Shown: positions 7,816-15,789 of the stretch, piece by piece
Position numbering within the stretch: the stretch's first letter is position 1
Layout: the number at the start of each line of letters is the position of its first letter
Assembly: GCA_943371245.1 (NCBI GenBank)
Contig: CALRTY020000001.1
Location: 124,001 to 188,000 of the forward strand
From: UBA5018 sp947463165
Lineage (GTDB): Bacteria > Cyanobacteriota > Cyanobacteriia > PCC-6307 > Cyanobiaceae
Direction: 5' to 3'
Length of the DNA stretch: 64,000 nucleotides
Program-made: the position numbers and the translations under genes
The notes under the pieces: generated by a model
What the model saw: only the letters and a program-made list of their open reading frames with translations
Databases searched by the model: none
Told to the model about the DNA's origin: nothing

Positions 7816-10368
7816 TCAACCGCGGGCGCCGCCAGAGACGGTGATCAGCGAACCAGATTGGGTGTTACCACTGGAACCTGTCACGCGACTCACGGGCTCG
7901 GGCACCTGCTCATTGCGCTTGTTCTGGAAGCTGGGCATGGCACTCATTTGGCCGGGCCGGCTGGGATTGCGGCGACGGGCGGAGACCCCTTCAGTGCCGG
8001 TGACGCGCTCGCCCCGATCCCAGTCATCGCCTGTGATCTTTAGGCCCGCAGTGATTCCCTCCCCCGTAACTCGTGACAGGGCCCGAGCATCGGCACTGGC
8101 GGGTGAATTGGCGGGGGCAGTGGCTGGGGCATTGCTGGAGGCGGCAGCGCTAGCAGCACCCCGGGCAGCCAGTTCAATCGGTCCGCGGGAGCGCTGACTA
8201 CCTCGGTGCTCCGAGCGGAACTGCTCGGTGCCGGTTACCTTGTCGCCGGCCATATCAAAAGGGCCGGTAACCCTGCTGCCAAATTCGTAGCTGCTGCCAG
8301 TAACAGTTGAACGCTGGGGGGTGGAGCGCTGGGGAGTGGAGCGCTGGGGGGCAGCAGACACCACTGGCTCAATAACTGAAGCAGGCTGCTCCCGGGATAC
8401 CTGGGCGGCTTGGGCAGGGGATTGAACGCTGAACTGCTGCCAGGGCTGTGTACCGCTGAGGGACTGGGGGAAGTCGGCATCCTGTTCAACGGCGGCACCG
8501 CAGGCTTCCACCAATTGATCGGCGCCCACATAAGGAGTGCCGGAGATCGGTTCACAGGCACCGCGCTGGGCGCCGGTCATCACACCACCAATGCCTGGCT
8601 GGATGCCACTCATGCGGCTGGCACCGCGCACCGGGGTGCGGGAGCGGATGGCGCCGAGCTGCTGGCTGGAGCAGTAATCACTTGCCTGTTCCAGGCCGGC
8701 ATAGGGGGTGCCGGTAACCACCTTGCAGGTGCCTGGCTCATCGCCGGTCACCTTGCTGGAACGGCCGGTGCGGGTGCCGCTAACCACCTGGGTGCGGTTG
8801 GTGATGCTGAAACCCACCTTGGCCGCTTCCGGAGCCGGCCTGGAGCCGCAGAAACTGTCGTACTGCTTGCTGCCGATGTACTCATCGCCGGTGATCAGCT
8901 TGCAGCTGCCGGCCTCGTCGCCGGTAACCAGATCGCTGCGCCCAACGGTGGTACCGGTGACACCGGTGCCGCGCAGGGTGTTTTCATTGCCCACCTTGGC
9001 GGGGGCACGGCCAGCGGCGGGCGGTTCGGATCCCAGGTATTGGTCGCCGGTGAGCTGCAGGCCTGAACCGGGTTCATCGCCGGTCACCTTCTGGGAGCGA
9101 CCCACCATCACCCCCGAGACAGGCTGACCGCCTTGGGTTTGGCTGAGGCCCACCTTGCGGGGGCTGGGGTTGGCGGTGCCACCGCAGTAGATGGCCGATT
9201 GGTTGGCAGATATGTATTCGGTGCCGGTGATGTTTTTGCAGGTGCCCGGTTCATCGCCGGTCACCTTTTCGGAACGGCCCACTTCATTGCCGGTGACCCG
9301 GTTGCCGTGGCTGGTGTCACTGACCCGCACCTTGGCGGGCTGGGTGGCCACGGGGGCGCTTTGACAGAAGGTTTGGAACACCTCGGCGCCGAGGTATTCG
9401 GTGCCGGTGATCGGCCGGCAGGTGGCGGCCTCATTGCCGGTGGTTTTTACGGAGCGGTTGGCCTGGGTGCCGGTAACGATCTGGCCGCTGCTGGTTTCGC
9501 TTACTCCCACCTTCCAATGGGCGTCAGCGGTGGCCTGCTGCTTGGAGCCATGGCGGTTGGGCCCACAGGGACGGGATCCGGAGCCGTTGCGGGCGCAGCC
9601 AGCACTACCCACCTTGGTTTTCAATTCCCGCACCTTTTGCGCCAGCTCGCGGCTGGAGAGGTCCGGGTTGCCCTGGCGGGCCATCGAGGCCGCGGTGCTG
9701 CTGGTGGAGATCGTTGCCGACTTACCGCGTTTGGAAAGTGCTTCGCGGCGAGCTAGCACCAGGGCCCTGCTGGGGTTGTATTGGGCGCTTCGCTTGGGGC
9801 TGGCACTGCGGCGATCGCTGTCGGGGCGATTGGCCAGGGAGTCACCCAGCCGCGATTCACCTAGCCGGGAGGAAGCTGAGCTCTGGGCGGCACTGCTGGC
9901 CTGCTTTTCGTGGCACTTGCACTTGTGTTCGCCGGCCGCAGCCGCTGGGGCGGCATTGCCGCCGGAGGCGGTGCCGCGAGAAACAGTGACGCCCAGATCG
10001 GTGCGGGTTCGATCTCGGGAGGTACTGGCGCGTTTGCCACTGCGACTGAGGGCTTGACGGCGCGACAGCACCAACTCACGACTGGGATTGGCAATCGGCT
10101 TGATCTCCCGCCTTTCCTGGCTGGCGGAGTCAACGAAGCTGCGGCTCCTTGATGGTGAGGAGAGCTGGGCGGCGGGCCGCACAGCAGCGCTTACAGGGGC
10201 TGCGGAGCTGGCCGCAGCTGGAGTGACAGCGGTGCGGCTAGGCCGTGCATCGCTGGCACTGCGCACCCGGCTGGCTCCAGACGTGAAGCGGCTGGAGGCC
10301 TTTTTGCCGCCGTTGGTGAGGGCCTTGCGGCGCTCTAGTGCTGCTTCCCGGCTAGATGTGCTGGCCAT
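7816..10368 (-). CDS. csoS2: Carboxysome scaffold protein CsoS2
   Basis: 850 residues, intrinsically disordered scaffold linking Rubisco to the shell. N-terminal Rubisco-binding repeats lie near residues 6-24, 96-114, 200-218 and, weaker, 239-254 (SRELVLSRRQALSRSGKRA type). About six middle repeats (residues about 286-583) carry VTGT..VGRS..VTGDEPGTC..ITGTEY signatures; the third (about 386-437) has no cysteine. The C-terminal region holds more VTG motifs and ends in the conserved shell-anchoring peptide SGSLITVSGGARG. A Cys/His cluster EHKCKCHEK lies near residue 150. A short Gln-Arg-Ser-Thr-Pro tandem lies near residue 695. ATG at 10368. Confidence 0.96.
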   Translation of the reverse strand: MASTSSREAALERRKALTNGGKKASSRFTSGASRVRSASDARPSRTAVTPAAASSAAPVSAAVRPAAQLSSPSRSRSFVDSASQERREIKPIANPSRELVLSRRQALSRSGKRASTSRDRTRTDLGVTVSRGTASGGNAAPAAAAGEHKCKCHEKQASSAAQSSASSRLGESRLGDSLANRPDSDRRSASPKRSAQYNPSRALVLARREALSKRGKSATISTSSTAASMARQGNPDLSSRELAQKVRELKTKVGSAGCARNGSGSRPCGPNRHGSKQQATADAHWKVGVSETSSGQIVTGTQANRSVKTTGNEAATCRPITGTEYLGAEVFQTFCQSAPVATQPAKVRVSDTSHGNRVTGNEVGRSEKVTGDEPGTCKNITGTEYISANQSAIYCGGTANPSPRKVGLSQTQGGQPVSGVMVGRSQKVTGDEPGSGLQLTGDQYLGSEPPAAGRAPAKVGNENTLRGTGVTGTTVGRSDLVTGDEAGSCKLITGDEYIGSKQYDSFCGSRPAPEAAKVGFSITNRTQVVSGTRTGRSSKVTGDEPGTCKVVTGTPYAGLEQASDYCSSQQLGAIRSRTPVRGASRMSGIQPGIGGVMTGAQRGACEPISGTPYVGADQLVEACGAAVEQDADFPQSLSGTQPWQQFSVQSPAQAAQVSREQPASVIEPVVSAAPQRSTPQRSTPQRSTVTGSSYEFGSRVTGPFDMAGDKVTGTEQFRSEHRGSQRSRGPIELAARGAASAAASSNAPATAPANSPASADARALSRVTGEGITAGLKITGDDWDRGERVTGTEGVSARRRNPSRPGQMSAMPSFQNKRNEQVPEPVSRVTGSSGNTQSGSLITVSGGARG

Positions 10369-10515
10369 GTCCGCCCGACGAATGGAGTGACTGATAAAAA
10401 AATGAGCTGGTGGCCCGGAGATACCAGGACCACCGATTGAAAAGCCCTAAATCATATGATTTGAGCTAACTAATGAGAGGCTTCTAAATTGAAGACCTAC
10501 TCATAAACCCCAGAT

Positions 10516-10599
10516 CAGAAGCCCCTGCTCACAAACTCGTGGCCAGAAACCCTTGACTAAAAACTCCTGAGCAGAAGCTTCTGAATACGAGGGTAATCA
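10516..10599. repeat. 28-nt degenerate tandem repeat
   Basis: Three successive units start at 10516, 10544 and 10572, each opening CAGAAgcccctg / CAGAAacccttg / CAGAAgcttctg: exact 28-base spacing with divergence between copies. It lies 150 bases upstream of the csoS2 start on the transcribed strand. Confidence 0.7.
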
Positions 10600-10622
10600 A
10601 CCTGAGTTTACAGAGCCAGAGT

Positions 10623-10830
10623 GCAGCATTACCGAGAGCATTACCCCTAGATCAGTGTTCCTAAGAACATTATCCCTAGATCAGAGTTCCTGAGAGCAGT
10701 GCTCCCGAGAACAGTGCTCCCGAGAACAGTGTTCCTGAAAACATGTTCATGAGAATCTGTTTCTGAGAATCTGTTTCTGAGAATGTGTACCCGAAAACAG
10801 TGAACCTAGAGCTGGTGAGCCGAGCAGGCT
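10623..10830. repeat. About 15-nt degenerate tandem repeat (about 14 copies)
   Basis: Units of the form CAGTGCTCCCGAGAA recur head to tail with substitutions and 1-2 base length changes. The two best copies, around 10697-10726, are identical. The array decays toward both ends. Confidence 0.75.
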
Positions 10831-10978
10831 GAGTTAGAGCCACTGGGATCAGCCAAGGAGATCAGCTGATAAACCCTTGAACAAGGCCAATTACCGCTTT
10901 GATGATCAAAACCAGGCGTGAACCATGATTTGACCTCAGCAATTCGCCTTAGCAATTCGCCTCAGCAATTGACCTCAT

Positions 10979-11151
10979 TCAGTTGGGTTAAATCAGTTGG
11001 GCGAATCAGTTGACCAAATCAGTTAGCTGAATCGCTTGGCTGAATCAGTTGGCTGAATCAGTTGGCTGAATCAGTGGCCCAACTCATCGCCCTAACTCAT
11101 TAGCATGAATCAGTGGTCTGAATCAGACTCTGAATCAGTTACCTGATTCAG
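10979..11151. repeat. 13-nt degenerate tandem repeat reaching the cbbS stop codon
   Basis: About 14 copies of TCAGTTGGCTGAA, most exact near 11030-11075. In the transcript sense each unit holds the near-palindrome CTGATTCAG. The copy nearest cbbS contains its TGA stop (11148-11150), so the array starts exactly at the gene end. Confidence 0.85.
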
Positions 11152-11489
11152 CGGCCTTCGAACACCACAAAGCAAGATCCCTGGCTCTGGGTGTAGGCGT
11201 CGTAGCCCACCAGACGCACATGGTGATCAGGATAGGCACGGTGGCAAGCCTCAAGCTCATTGACCACAACACTCAGATCCTTCTCGCCGAAGAAGGGAAG
11301 CTTCCAGAAGGACCAATAGGTCGCCATGGAGCGGCTGGGGTGCACGTGCTCTACGAGCGGGCTCCAACCCTGGGCAATGATGTAGGCAATTTGATCGTAG
11401 ATCTCGTCCTGGGTCATCGGCGGGAGGAAGCCGAAGGTCTCCAGGGTGGCGACTGTTTGATAGTCACCCACGGTGCTCTTGAAGGGCAT
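11148..11489 (-). CDS. cbbS: Ribulose-bisphosphate carboxylase small subunit (form IA)
   Basis: 113 residues, complete small subunit (MPFKSTVGDYQTVATLETFG..., PPMTQDEIYDQIAYIIAQGW, ending SCFVVFEGR). Caps the L8 core to give L8S8 Rubisco. Lies 116 bases after cbbL on the same strand. Its stop codon is the first element of a 13-nt tandem array. Confidence 0.97.
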   Translation of the reverse strand: MPFKSTVGDYQTVATLETFGFLPPMTQDEIYDQIAYIIAQGWSPLVEHVHPSRSMATYWSFWKLPFFGEKDLSVVVNELEACHRAYPDHHVRLVGYDAYTQSQGSCFVVFEGR

Positions 11490-11605
11490 GGGGATCCTGT
11501 GATGGATGGATGGAATGAACCGAAAATCGATTCGAGGCTCGGATCTGACACCACTGGAATGAAGATGCCTACAAAAGACATCTTCTAATTCCAGTCAGTG
11601 ATTGA

Positions 11606-13018
11606 TCACTGAACGTCTAGCTTGTCGACGGTGTCGAACTCGAACTTGATTTCCTTCCAGGTTTCGAGCGCGATAGCCAGCTCAGGGCTGTGCTTGGCGG
11701 CACCCAACAGGATGTCGCGACCTTCCTTCTCGATCTCGCGGCCGGCGTTGCGAGCCTTGACGCAAGCTTCGAGGGCCACCCGGTTGGCGGCGGCGCCAGC
11801 AGCCGAACCCCAGGGGTGGCCGTGGGTACCACCACCGAACTGGAGCACGGAGTCATCGCCAAAGATGCTCACCAGCGCGGGCATGTGCCACACGTGGATA
11901 CCACCGGAGGCAACGGCGAACACGCCAGGCATGGAACCCCAGTCCTGATCGAAGAAGTTGCCGCGGCTGCGATCTTCGGGAACGAAGGATTCGCGCAGCT
12001 GGTCGATATAGCCCAGGGTGGTCTGACGATCACCTTCGAGCTTGCCGACCACGGTGCCGGTGTGCAGCTGGTCACCACCGGAGAGGCGCAGGCACTTGGC
12101 CAACACCCGGAAGTGGATGCCGTGCTTGGGGTGGCGGTCGATCACCGCGTGCATGGCACGGTGGATGTGCAGCAGCATGCCGTTCTTACGGCACCACTTC
12201 GACAGACCGGTGTTGGCGGTGAAGCCACCGGTGATGTAGTCGTGCATGATGATCGGCTGCTTGAGTTCCTTGGCGAACTCAGCCCGCTCATACATCTCTT
12301 CGGGAGTGTTGGCGGTGCAGTTGAGGTAGTGACCTTTTTTCTCGCCGGTTTCTTCCTGGGCGAGTGTCACGGCCTCGGCCACGAACTCAAAACGGTTCTG
12401 CCAGCGCTGGAAGGGCTGGGAGTTGATGTTTTCGTCGTCCTTGGTGAAGTCCAGACCACCGCGGAGGCACTCATACACCACCCGGCCGTAGTTCTTGCCG
12501 CTGAGGCCGAGCTTCGGCTTGATCGTGCAACCCAGCAGGGGACGGCCGTACTTGTTCATCCGGTCGCGCTCGACGTGGATGCCGTTCGGCGGGCCGGGGC
12601 AGGTCTTGATGAAGGCCATCGGGAAGCGGATGTCTTCCAGGCGCAGGTGGCGCAGGGCCTTGAAGCCGAACACGTTGCCAACCAGGGAGGTCAGCACGTT
12701 GGTGATCGAGCCTTCTTCGAACAGGTCGAGGGGATAGGCGATGAAGGCATAGAAGGATTCCTTGTCGCCAGGAACGTCTTCGATGCGGTAGCAACGGCCC
12801 TTGTAGAAGTCGAGATCGGTGAGGAGCTCGGACCAAACGGTGGACCAGGTGCCGGTGGAGGATTCAGCGGCCACGGCTGCGGCGACCTCTTCCTTGGGCA
12901 CGCCTTCCTGGCCGGTGCACTTGAAGCAGGCCAGCAGGTCGGTGTCGAGGGGAACGTAATCAGGAGTCCAATACGTGTCGCGGTACTCCTTAACCCCTGC
13001 GTCGTACTTCTTGCTCAT
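11606..13018 (-). CDS. cbbL: Ribulose-bisphosphate carboxylase large subunit (form IA)
   Basis: 470 residues, full length for form IA. Active-site motifs: TIKPKLGLS with K167 (spinach K175), and GLDFTKDDEN with the carbamylated K193, D195 and E196 (spinach K201, D203, E204). Later conserved stretches (HRAMHAVIDR, SGGDQLHTGTVVGKLEG, GGTHGHPWGSAAGAAANR) are intact. Fixes CO2 on ribulose-1,5-bisphosphate inside the carboxysome; packed there by CsoS2. Start ATG 13018, 61 bases after csoS1. Confidence 0.98.
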   Translation of the reverse strand: MSKKYDAGVKEYRDTYWTPDYVPLDTDLLACFKCTGQEGVPKEEVAAAVAAESSTGTWSTVWSELLTDLDFYKGRCYRIEDVPGDKESFYAFIAYPLDLFEEGSITNVLTSLVGNVFGFKALRHLRLEDIRFPMAFIKTCPGPPNGIHVERDRMNKYGRPLLGCTIKPKLGLSGKNYGRVVYECLRGGLDFTKDDENINSQPFQRWQNRFEFVAEAVTLAQEETGEKKGHYLNCTANTPEEMYERAEFAKELKQPIIMHDYITGGFTANTGLSKWCRKNGMLLHIHRAMHAVIDRHPKHGIHFRVLAKCLRLSGGDQLHTGTVVGKLEGDRQTTLGYIDQLRESFVPEDRSRGNFFDQDWGSMPGVFAVASGGIHVWHMPALVSIFGDDSVLQFGGGTHGHPWGSAAGAAANRVALEACVKARNAGREIEKEGRDILLGAAKHSPELAIALETWKEIKFEFDTVDKLDVQ

Positions 13019-13079
13019 GGGTTGTCTCGGGTGGGTCGGTAAGGGATGAGATGGTTGAACGCGTTAGGCGTCAGTCAGC

Positions 13080-13394
13080 TCAGTCCTTGGATTGACCGGC
13101 GTACTCACCATTGCCCAGGGCCGGCTCCACTTCGCGGTGGGGGCGGGCAATGATGTGGGCGGCCACCAGGCCATCACCCACGCGCTCGCAGGCATCGGCG
13201 CCGGCGCGCACTGCGGCGTTGACGGCACCGGTTTCGCCACGCACCATCACGGTGACGTAGCCGCCGCCGACAAACTCGCGGGCGATCAGACGCACTTCGG
13301 CGGCCTTGGTCATCGCGTCAGCGGCTTCGATCGCGGGGACCAAGCCCCTTGTCTCGATCATGCCGAGGGCGATGCCCATGGTTTCGTTGGCCAT
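13080..13394 (-). CDS. csoS1: Major carboxysome shell protein CsoS1 (BMC-H)
   Basis: 104 residues, single BMC-H domain (MANETMGIALGMIETRGLVP..., central REFVGGGYVTVMVRGETGAV) with a short C-terminal tail. Hexamers tile the shell facets. First gene of the minus-strand carboxysome operon. A strong Shine-Dalgarno (AGGAG at 13401-13405) precedes ATG 13394. Its domain is nearly identical to that in CsoS1E at 4322-5206. Confidence 0.96.
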   Translation of the reverse strand: MANETMGIALGMIETRGLVPAIEAADAMTKAAEVRLIAREFVGGGYVTVMVRGETGAVNAAVRAGADACERVGDGLVAAHIIARPHREVEPALGNGEYAGQSKD

Positions 13395-13400
13395 TACCTG

Positions 13401-13405
13401 CTCCT
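13401..13405 (-). promoter_or_regulatory. Shine-Dalgarno of csoS1
   Basis: AGGAG on the minus strand, 6 bases before the ATG of csoS1. It is the clearest ribosome binding site in the operon, consistent with CsoS1 being the most abundant shell protein. Confidence 0.7.
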
Positions 13406-13617
13406 GGAGGACGGGAGTTGGATGTTCGCCAGCAACAGTGCTCCCCCGCGAAACCCCCCGTCAACCCATTTGGCCTATACGTAGATCACCGTTGCCAGGC
13501 CGAGCGATAAGGCCCGCTGATCAGTGCTACATAAAACGTTGAGTTTCGCTGGGGTTTCGCGGCGACCGCTGGCCTTGCCGGCGCTATCGCACAATGACCG
13601 CTCATTGAGCCAGTTCA

Positions 13618-14199
13618 ATGACCGTGCTGGTAATCGCCAGTGGTAACGCCCACAAGGTGACCGAAATCAGCGCCATGCTTGAAGGCATGGCCTTGGATGT
13701 GCGCCAGCAACCCCGCGGCATTGAGGTGGAGGAAACTGGTAGCACCTACGCGGCCAATGCTCGCTTAAAAGCCGAGGCCATCGGCGGCCTCACAAATTGC
13801 TGGACCCTGGCCGACGATTCGGGTCTGGAGGTGGATTCTCTGGGCGGCGCCCCAGGCATCTACTCCGCCCGCTATGCCCCCACCGATCACGAGCGCATCC
13901 ATCGCCTGTTGCACGAACTCGGCGACTCCCCCTATCGCTCCGCCCGCTTCGTGAGCGCCATGGCCCTGGTGGATCCCAGCGGCCAGGTGGTGCTGGAGGC
14001 CCAGGGGGTATGCCACGGACTGATCCTGACCAGCCCCCAGGGCCATGGTCCCGGCTACGACCCGATTTTTTTTGTACGGGAGGCCGGCAGTTCCTATGCC
14101 GAGATGGGCAGCCACCTGAAGAGCAAGCTGGGCAGCCGCGGTAAGGCAGCTCGGGCGATTGCCCCAGGCATGAGGCGGCTGTTGGGATTAAACGGCTGA
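13618..14199 (+). CDS. rdgB: RdgB/HAM1 XTP/dITP pyrophosphatase
   Basis: 193 residues, non-canonical purine NTP pyrophosphatase. It hydrolyses XTP and dITP to monophosphates and keeps damaged purines out of nucleic acids. Motifs SGNAHK (residues 8-13) and ADDSGLEVDSLGGAPGIYSAR (around 65-85), then GPGYDPIF and a C-terminal HLKSKLGSRGKA, are all conserved. Divergent from csoS1 across a 223-base spacer; the csoS1D-rdgB-csoS1 arrangement matches that of Prochlorococcus and marine Synechococcus. Confidence 0.94.
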   Translation: MTVLVIASGNAHKVTEISAMLEGMALDVRQQPRGIEVEETGSTYAANARLKAEAIGGLTNCWTLADDSGLEVDSLGGAPGIYSARYAPTDHERIHRLLHELGDSPYRSARFVSAMALVDPSGQVVLEAQGVCHGLILTSPQGHGPGYDPIFFVREAGSSYAEMGSHLKSKLGSRGKAARAIAPGMRRLLGLNG

Positions 14200-14214
14200 A
14201 ACCAGCTCACCAGC

Positions 14215-14520
14215 TAGTAATTTGGCCTGGAAAGCAGATTGGCCTGGAAAGTAGATTAGCCTGAAAAGTAGATTAAGGGCACCTCAAAAAAAATTCGAAT
14301 TTTTCACCGAGTTCAACTAGACCCGAAAAAAGACTCTTTGCAAACAAATAGGTCTTGCCGTGCTTCACATGAGACTTATCGCTGTCAAGTAATTTTTCGA
14401 GGTGCCCTTAACTTGGGAAACAGATTAGCCTGGAAATTAGATTAGCCTTGGAAAGTAGATTAGCCTGGAAATTAGATTGGCCTTGGAAAGTAGATTAGCT
14501 TGGAAAATCGGGCTTGATCA
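14215..14520. repeat. 17-18-nt degenerate tandem repeat split by a MITE
   Basis: Units such as TTAGCCTGGAAAGTAGA recur about nine times, three before 14276 and about six after 14408. The array is interrupted by a 131-base inverted-repeat element (separate entry). It begins 16 bases after the rdgB stop. Confidence 0.8.
14277..14407. mobile_element. Putative 131-bp MITE with terminal inverted repeats and TTAA duplication
   Basis: Left end GGGCACCTCaAAAA (14277-) and right end TTTTcGAGGTGCCC (-14407) are inverted copies of each other. The element is flanked on both sides by TTAA (14273-14276 and 14408-14411), as expected of a 4-base target duplication. The interior is AT-rich and has no open frame, so it is non-autonomous. 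A TTAA (YTAR-type) target fits several IS5-like families, but the parent IS is inferred, not identified. Confidence 0.75.
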
Positions 14521-15677
14521 AAGTGCCCAGAGATCTGTGGCCCCGCAGCCTCCTGGGCCGGATCTCCGAGGATTCAGCCAGGCCTGCTGGCCGGCTCGGA
14601 ATTATGGCCTGTAATTTTGGCTTGTGATTCTGGCACAACCTTGTTACTTTTGGGCAGCGTTATCGCTGGGAATTCTGGCCAGCCCTGCTAGCCCAGCAAA
14701 GCGCATTAATTGCTCAATATCAGCCCTAAATCGCTGCGAATCGCGATCGAAGCCAACAAAAAATATTGAATATAAAAAAAATTGGTAATATATTCAGGAT
14801 GTGGCCCGAGTTACAACATCGCATGATTGCCAGCAAGAACAGCTCAAGGATTACTCATCAGGCTACCGCGCATCATACACAAGCCAGTCATCTCAATACT
14901 TATTGCAGAATGAATGCATTCATATCTTTCGTTTATCACACGCCCTACAACCTGACTGGGCGGGAAAGTTTGCGAAGGCCAATCTATTCCTCACAGGCAG
15001 TTGCCCAGGCAGGTGCCCAGGCAGTTGCCCAGGCAGTTGCCCAGGCAATGTCCCGGCCCGATATTTGAATTGATCGAGATTACCAGCAAAAATAGTCGTC
15101 CAATCATCGCAAGTAAATTAGTAGCTAAGTGTCATTTACGAGGTCCTTGCCAGCAGCAGCATCCCGTAGAGTGTTGCAAAATCGAGCACCCGCCCTGGGT
15201 AGATCCCACGCGTCGCCAGCGCAATCCCTTGATTTTCTCTTCGCATCCCATTTACATTTACCTAGCAATCTATTCACATTCACTTAGCAACTCATCGATT
15301 ACCTCCCTGCAATTACTTAATTACTTATTCACAATCTCTTCGCATTTAACTGGCAAGCCTCTCTCAGCATCGTCGCAATCGCATCATAATCCCTTCTCTT
15401 ATCCCTCACAAATACCTAGAAAATTCCTCGCAAGTGCCTGAAAATTTCCTTGCAACCACCTGTCAATTACTTGAAGAATTTTGCTCAATTCCTTACCAGC
15501 CGCCGCAGCCAGCACTTCTCAATCTCTGCTCAAATGCTTCGCAATCACCTGGAAAATTCTTATCGGATCCCGCGATGTTGGCGAGGGCCAAATGCGGGAA
15601 TAGCGCGTTACGCAGTTGCCGCCATGCAGGCAATGATCAGATTCTGGAATGACTCGAGACTCGGGTGAGGTAATTCG
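14521..15677. other. Long non-coding spacer between rdgB and csoS1D
   Basis: Beyond the listed arrays the spacer holds a long stretch (about 15200-15560) poor in G on the plus strand, with loosely repeated CAATTACTT/CTAGCAA/CTCGCAA-like words, probably an eroded array. Short open frames exist here but are low complexity and resemble no protein. No tRNA or other RNA gene was recognised. Confidence 0.5.
14994..15053. repeat. 12-nt tandem repeat, five copies
   Basis: CAGGCAGTTGCC repeated at 14994, 15006, 15018, 15030 and 15042; copies 1, 3 and 4 are identical. This is one of the freshest arrays in the window. Confidence 0.85.
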
Positions 15678-15789
15678 GGGATGGGGCGTTCCGGGGATGG
15701 TTCGATGCTGGGATGGTTCGATGCTGGGATGGTTCGATACTGGGATGGTTCGATACTGGGATGGTTCGATGCTGGGATGGCCCTAGCCG
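15678..15789. repeat. 16-nt tandem repeat abutting the csoS1D stop codon
   Basis: GGGATGGTTCGATGCT units start every 16 bases at 15678, 15694, 15710, 15726, 15742, 15758 and 15774; the middle five differ by at most one base. The last, degenerate copy contains the csoS1D TAG (15783-15785). Confidence 0.9.

Larger units (their letters stand above)
10369..11147. other. Unusually long cbbS-csoS2 spacer filled with tandem arrays
   Basis: A 779-base spacer inside what is normally a compact operon. No open frame in it resembles a protein. Nearly all of it is built from at least three neighbouring degenerate short-repeat arrays with different units (28, about 15 and 13 nt), listed separately. The last array begins inside the cbbS stop codon. 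A promoter or processing site could lie here, but none can be pointed to. Confidence 0.75.

Noticed and set aside
7816..10368. Programmed frameshift producing a short CsoS2 form
   Set aside because: Known in proteobacteria; no clear slippery heptamer with a downstream hairpin could be picked out here.
11690..13042. 450-codon open frame on the plus strand opposite cbbL
   Set aside because: It is the antisense shadow of the highly conserved, GC-rich cbbL; the translation has no family features.
13063..13070. GTTAGGC word between csoS1 and cbbL as an attC core
   Set aside because: No partner boxes or inverted arms nearby; a chance match.
14766..15441. Three overlapping open frames in the rdgB-csoS1D spacer
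   Set aside because: Low-complexity translations of repeat DNA, no family resemblance, no ribosome binding site.
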